From JAGLQA01 sp023135565 (lineage in GTDB: Bacteria > Acidobacteriota > Aminicenantia > UBA2199), in the NCBI GenBank assembly GCA_030639305.1, contig DAOWCY010000157.1:1-17154 (forward strand): a stretch of 17,154 nt of DNA. The letters are read 5' to 3'. The notes beneath the pieces were generated by a model. That model saw only the letters and a program-made list of their open reading frames with translations, ran no database searches and was not told the DNA's origin. The position numbers were made by a program, and so were the translations under genes. Shown piece by piece: positions 13,374-17,154 of this stretch; the first letter of the stretch is position 1; each line of letters begins with the position of its first letter.

Positions 13374-16300
13374 ATGACAAATGATTACCTAATTACAGGA
13401 ATAGATGAATCGGTCAAGCGAAATCCCCGGGAAATTGCTATAAAAAGCGAAACGCGATCGGTTTCTTATTTAGAGCTCGAAGAAAAATCAAACCGAATTG
13501 CCAATTTTATGCATGGGAAAATCAAAAAAACACCCCATGTTATAATCCTTCTCGATAGATCCCCTGAGTTAATCGAATCGATTATCGGTGTATTGAAAAG
13601 CGGGCTGGTATTTGTGCCTCTAAACCCGGGATTCCCTATAAACCGGGTAAAAAAGATGATCGAAGAGATTCACGCGGAGTGGGTAATTACTGCTGTAAAA
13701 TATTATGATAAATTAAAAGATATTCATTCTGAAGGTGGGAACGGCCCCCAATTTAAGATGTTGTTAATCGATGGGGACGGGGATACCTGTGAATCTTCCG
13801 AAAATGTTTTTTTGCCGGAACCCGGCATAGAGGCCGCAGGGCTTGAATTTCAAAGGGAATTTAACGACCATTGTTATATCTACTTTACATCCGGTTCCAC
13901 CGGGGTGCCCAAAGGCGTTTTGGGACGCCGGATGGGCCTGGCGCATTTTCTCCAATGGGAGATTAAGGAGTTCGCCGTCGATGAGCAGGTGAAAGTCAGC
14001 CAGTTGACGCCCCCCTCTTTCGACCCCTTTTTAAGGGATATTTTCCTGCCCCTACTGACCGGCGGCACATCCTGTATCCCCTCTAATGATACGCTGCTGG
14101 AGCCCCGGGCATTGATCCGCTGGATCGATAAAAATGAAATCACCTTCATACATACCATACCGTCGTTGTTTAAGGCGCTGAGCGCGGCAATCGACGACCC
14201 CGGTTGTCTCCACCATGTGAAGCATATCCTCCTGGCCGGGGAATTGCTGCGAGGCAGGGATATACACCGGTTTATCGAAATATTCGACCGCCGTATTCAA
14301 CTGGTCAATGTGTACGGCCCCACGGAAACCACGTTAGCGAAATTTTTCTACCGGGTAAAACCAGGAGATGTGGAACGAAGCATCATCCCTGTGGGCAGCC
14401 CCATCCCGGGCGCCCAGGCGCTGATTTTAGACAGCAAACTGCACAAGTGCCGCATAGGGAAAAAAGGAGAAGTTTATATCCGCACACCTTTCAGGTCTGC
14501 CGGGTATTACAATGACCCCGGGTTGAATGAAAAACTTTTTATAAAAAACCCCTTTGGGAAAAATCCCCTGGATATCCTTTATAAAACCGGTGATTTAGGT
14601 TGTTTCCTCCCTGGCGGCGAAATCGAATTATCCGGCAGGGTGGATTTCCAGGTGAAAATCAGGGGAGTGAGAATCGAAACCGCGGGAATCGAGAATAGGT
14701 TACTGGAACACGGTGATGTTAGAGAAGTCGTGGTTCATGCCGCGGCAGAGGAAAGCGGCGACAAATATCTCTGCGCCTACGTAGTCCCTGCGCCCGGCAG
14801 GGAATCCAGCGCAGCAATCTTAAAGGAATTTTTAGCTAAGGATTTGCCCGATTACATGATTCCCGCCTATTTTGTTTTTTTAGACAGGATACCCCTGACC
14901 CCCAACGGGAAAGTAGACAGGAAAGCTTTGCCTGAACCGGGATTTGTCCGGGAGCAAGATTACACGGCCCCTACGAATGAAATAGAAAAAAAATTGGTAG
15001 AGATATGGGCGCAGGTTTTAGGCCGGAACCCGGAGCATATGTCTCAACTGCGGGAAATCATCGGCAGAGACGGTAACTTTTTTGAAATGGGCGGGCATTC
15101 GTTAAAGGCCACCATGTTACGCTCCGGGATTTTCAAGGAGTTCGATGTCCAGGTACCCCTGGGAGAATTATTTAACGTCCCCACCATAAAGGGCCTGGCG
15201 GAATATATAAGTACTGCCGCCCGGGATAAATTCGTATCTCTAAAACCCGTAGAAAAGAGGGAGTACTATGCGCTTTCCCCGGCGCAGGAACGGCTGTATG
15301 TGCTGCACCGGTTCGATACGGACAACACCGCTTATCATATAACCAATGTATTATCTTTAGAAGGCAGTATAGATAAAAATAAATTAGAAGAGACTTTTAG
15401 AAAGTTAATATGCAGGCACGAGAGTTTAAGGACCTCTTTTAAAATAATAAATGAAATCTCGGCCCAGGTAGTCCATGACCGGGTGGAATTCGAGAGCGAA
15501 TATTATGAGTTAGAAAATAGGCAGGAAGCATCAAATATAATAGAGAGCTTCATACGCCCCTTCGATTTATCGCAAGCCCCGCTGCTGCGCGTCGGTCTAA
15601 TAAAAGCAGGAGAAACAAAATACCTGCTGATGATAGACATACATCATATCGTTACGGACGGAACCTCCCAGTTAATATTGGTAAAGGACTTTTCATCTTT
15701 GTATGCCGGGCGGGAACCGGCTCCACTCAGGATCATGTATAAAGAGTATTCGCAGTGGCGGCAAAAGGAAGAAGTGATAGAGGCTCTCGAAAAACAGGAG
15801 GAGTACTGGGTCCGGGAGTTCCGGGGAGAAGTGCCTATATTAAATTTGCCCACCGATTATCCCCGCCCCCCGGAGCAGAGTTTCGCCGGCAGTAGAAGCG
15901 GTTTTGAAATAGATGAAAGGGGAACCGCGGCATTAAACCGGATAGCCCGGGACGAAGGCGTAACTTTATTCATGGTGCTGCTCGGTATATTCAACATATT
16001 TTTATCTAAGTTGAGCGGCCAGGAAGACATTATTGTCGGCACACCCACTGCCGGCCGCGGACACGCCGACCTGGAGCAGGTCATCGGCATGTTTGTCAAT
16101 ACCCTGGCTTTGTTTAACCAGCCCCGGGGGACTAAGACTTTCACTGCATTTCTAAAAGAAATCAAGGAAAAAACACTAAGCGCCTTTGAAAACCAGGACT
16201 ATCCCTTTGAATCCTTAGTGGAAAAAATAGAACTGCAGAGGGATTTGAACCGCAATCCTTTATTCGATGTGATGTTTGTGCTGCAAAATCTTGCCGCATC

Positions 16301-17021
16301 GAGCGAAGAAACCGCGGGGCAAGCAGCAGGGAACCTGACTGTAAAGCCCTATCCTGTTGAACATAGGACAGCCAAATTCGATTTAACTCTTATTACCTAT
16401 GAAAGAGGAGAAAAACTGGATTTTACATTTGAATACAGCACAAAACTGTTTAAAGAAGAGACCGTTCTGCGCTTTATCCGATACTTTAAAAAGATCGTAT
16501 CGGCGGTAATCGAGAACCCCGGGGAAAAGATAGCCGCTGTAGAGATCGTAAGCGAAGCAGAAAAGAATAAACTATTGGTCGAATTTAATGATAGCGAAGA
16601 ACCATATCCTACGGATAAAACCATCTATCGATTATTTTCAGACCAGGTGGATATGATACCCGGTCATGCAGCGTTAACTTTTTATGATAAAACCGTGACC
16701 TATCGTTGTTTCGATGAGCAGGCCAACCGGCTGGCCAATTATTTGCGCCGGGAAAAGGGCGTACAGACCGGTGACAGGATTATCGTTTTAATGGACCGTT
16801 CTATCGAGCTTATTATAGTGCTTATGGGCGTGATGAAAGCCGGGGCCGCTTATATACCCATGGACGCCGCGCTGCCGGAAGAACGTATCCGGTTAGTGGT
16901 TGAAGACGCAGCGGTAGGCATCGTAGTGTCGCTGCAAAAATATGTTGAAAAGCTCGAAGCGGCACAGCAGCAGGGCGAATTACTGCACACTATTTTGTGT
17001 ATGGATGACCCGGGGCTATAG
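13374..17021 (+). CDS. nonribosomal peptide synthetase 2, truncated: A-T-C-(partial A)
   Basis: This 1215-residue product begins directly with an A domain (1 to about 520; FTSGSTGVPKG at 171-181). In place of the usual FDxSxWEMF it has FDPFLRDIF (216-224). Inferred code by alignment to GrsA is D-P-R-H-L-A-V-L-A-K, so it should select a residue different from those of NRPS1. A carrier domain (GGHS, Ser576) and a condensation domain (about 631-1060, HHIVTDG at 757-763) follow. A second A domain starts near 1081, passes MKAGAAYIPMD (about 1154) and then stops at residue 1215 before the A3 loop, so it cannot activate a substrate. AAGGAG (13360-13365), 8 nt upstream, sets the start. Having no C domain, it must depend on the C domain that ends NRPS1. 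The stop coincides with mobile-element-like repeats. Confidence 0.92.
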   Translation: MTNDYLITGIDESVKRNPREIAIKSETRSVSYLELEEKSNRIANFMHGKIKKTPHVIILLDRSPELIESIIGVLKSGLVFVPLNPGFPINRVKKMIEEIHAEWVITAVKYYDKLKDIHSEGGNGPQFKMLLIDGDGDTCESSENVFLPEPGIEAAGLEFQREFNDHCYIYFTSGSTGVPKGVLGRRMGLAHFLQWEIKEFAVDEQVKVSQLTPPSFDPFLRDIFLPLLTGGTSCIPSNDTLLEPRALIRWIDKNEITFIHTIPSLFKALSAAIDDPGCLHHVKHILLAGELLRGRDIHRFIEIFDRRIQLVNVYGPTETTLAKFFYRVKPGDVERSIIPVGSPIPGAQALILDSKLHKCRIGKKGEVYIRTPFRSAGYYNDPGLNEKLFIKNPFGKNPLDILYKTGDLGCFLPGGEIELSGRVDFQVKIRGVRIETAGIENRLLEHGDVREVVVHAAAEESGDKYLCAYVVPAPGRESSAAILKEFLAKDLPDYMIPAYFVFLDRIPLTPNGKVDRKALPEPGFVREQDYTAPTNEIEKKLVEIWAQVLGRNPEHMSQLREIIGRDGNFFEMGGHSLKATMLRSGIFKEFDVQVPLGELFNVPTIKGLAEYISTAARDKFVSLKPVEKREYYALSPAQERLYVLHRFDTDNTAYHITNVLSLEGSIDKNKLEETFRKLICRHESLRTSFKIINEISAQVVHDRVEFESEYYELENRQEASNIIESFIRPFDLSQAPLLRVGLIKAGETKYLLMIDIHHIVTDGTSQLILVKDFSSLYAGREPAPLRIMYKEYSQWRQKEEVIEALEKQEEYWVREFRGEVPILNLPTDYPRPPEQSFAGSRSGFEIDERGTAALNRIARDEGVTLFMVLLGIFNIFLSKLSGQEDIIVGTPTAGRGHADLEQVIGMFVNTLALFNQPRGTKTFTAFLKEIKEKTLSAFENQDYPFESLVEKIELQRDLNRNPLFDVMFVLQNLAASSEETAGQAAGNLTVKPYPVEHRTAKFDLTLITYERGEKLDFTFEYSTKLFKEETVLRFIRYFKKIVSAVIENPGEKIAAVEIVSEAEKNKLLVEFNDSEEPYPTDKTIYRLFSDQVDMIPGHAALTFYDKTVTYRCFDEQANRLANYLRREKGVQTGDRIIVLMDRSIELIIVLMGVMKAGAAYIPMDAALPEERIRLVVEDAAVGIVVSLQKYVEKLEAAQQQGELLHTILCMDDPGL

Positions 17022-17154
17022 CGCTCACCTAAATTGACCCTACTTCGCTCACTTAAATGATACCACCATTTCTGCTACTTGGAAAAGAAAAAGAGTGTCC
17101 TAAGCTTTTTTAAGGGGCATTTGATATGTAGATTGGGCGGATTACTTTATCTGA
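17019..17154. mobile_element. probable insertion-sequence end interrupting NRPS2
   Basis: Directly after the last NRPS codons lies CGCTCACCTAAAT (17022-17034), followed 24 nt later by CGCTCACTTAAAT (17046-17058). Pairs of such short direct repeats, read inward as ATTTARGTGAGCG, resemble the multiple terminal repeats of IS21-type elements, but the family is my inference. NRPS homology ends at the same point. No transposase gene is visible in the remaining 100 nt; it would lie beyond the window. Confidence 0.5.

Noticed and set aside
17110..17154. Possible C-terminal end of a minus-strand gene (SDKVIRPIYISNAP then stop)
   Set aside because: Only 14 codons are visible at the window edge, with no recognisable motif; an element gene here cannot be supported without more sequence.

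Overview
This window most likely comes from an uncultured anaerobic bacterium. The base composition is moderate (roughly half GC, by eye), promoters look sigma70-like, and a complete 2-oxoacid:ferredoxin oxidoreductase points to ferredoxin-based, probably anaerobic, metabolism. The NRPS genes carry odd Ser/Tyr/Lys repeat loops inside adenylation domains, which I associate with large NRPS genes of Candidatus Aminicenantes. No marker gene is present, so that assignment is tentative.

Layout. Positions 1-1300 hold one gene for a PLP-dependent cystathionine beta-synthase/cysteine synthase family enzyme, with a good promoter and a terminator that overlaps its stop codon. Convergent to it at 1341-1514 (minus) is a 57-residue peptide gene with a perfect Shine-Dalgarno, a charged N-terminal half and five Cys in its last 24 residues; it looks like a RiPP precursor or a small metal-binding peptide. 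Positions 1515-2167 are non-coding and contain a cluster of direct repeats. Positions 2168-5095 hold a four-gene cassette: 4Fe-4S ferredoxin subunit (delta), alpha, beta and gamma subunits of a KorABCD-type 2-oxoacid:ferredoxin oxidoreductase. Its leader contains a terminator-like hairpin. The alpha subunit probably starts at a CTG codon, 48 nt upstream of the first conventional start.

Positions 5096-5602 are a structured non-coding region with a promoter. They precede two large collinear NRPS genes. NRPS1 (5603-13126, 2507 aa) is [C-terminal half of C]-A-T-C-A-T-C. NRPS2 (13374-17021, 1215 aa) is A-T-C-[start of A]. The module boundary between the proteins falls between C and A rather than after a carrier domain. 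The two A domains of NRPS1 are near-duplicates with the same inferred specificity code. NRPS2 ends abruptly inside an A domain, where repeat sequence typical of an insertion-sequence end begins (about 17019 to the window end).

Working together. The Kor cassette is a central-metabolism enzyme with no obvious tie to the peptide synthetases. The two NRPS proteins should act as one assembly line that would join at least three residues, with two identical or similar residues first. Whether the line is still functional is doubtful, because the fourth A domain is cut off. No thioesterase, epimerase, MbtH protein, phosphopantetheinyl transferase or exporter is visible in this window.
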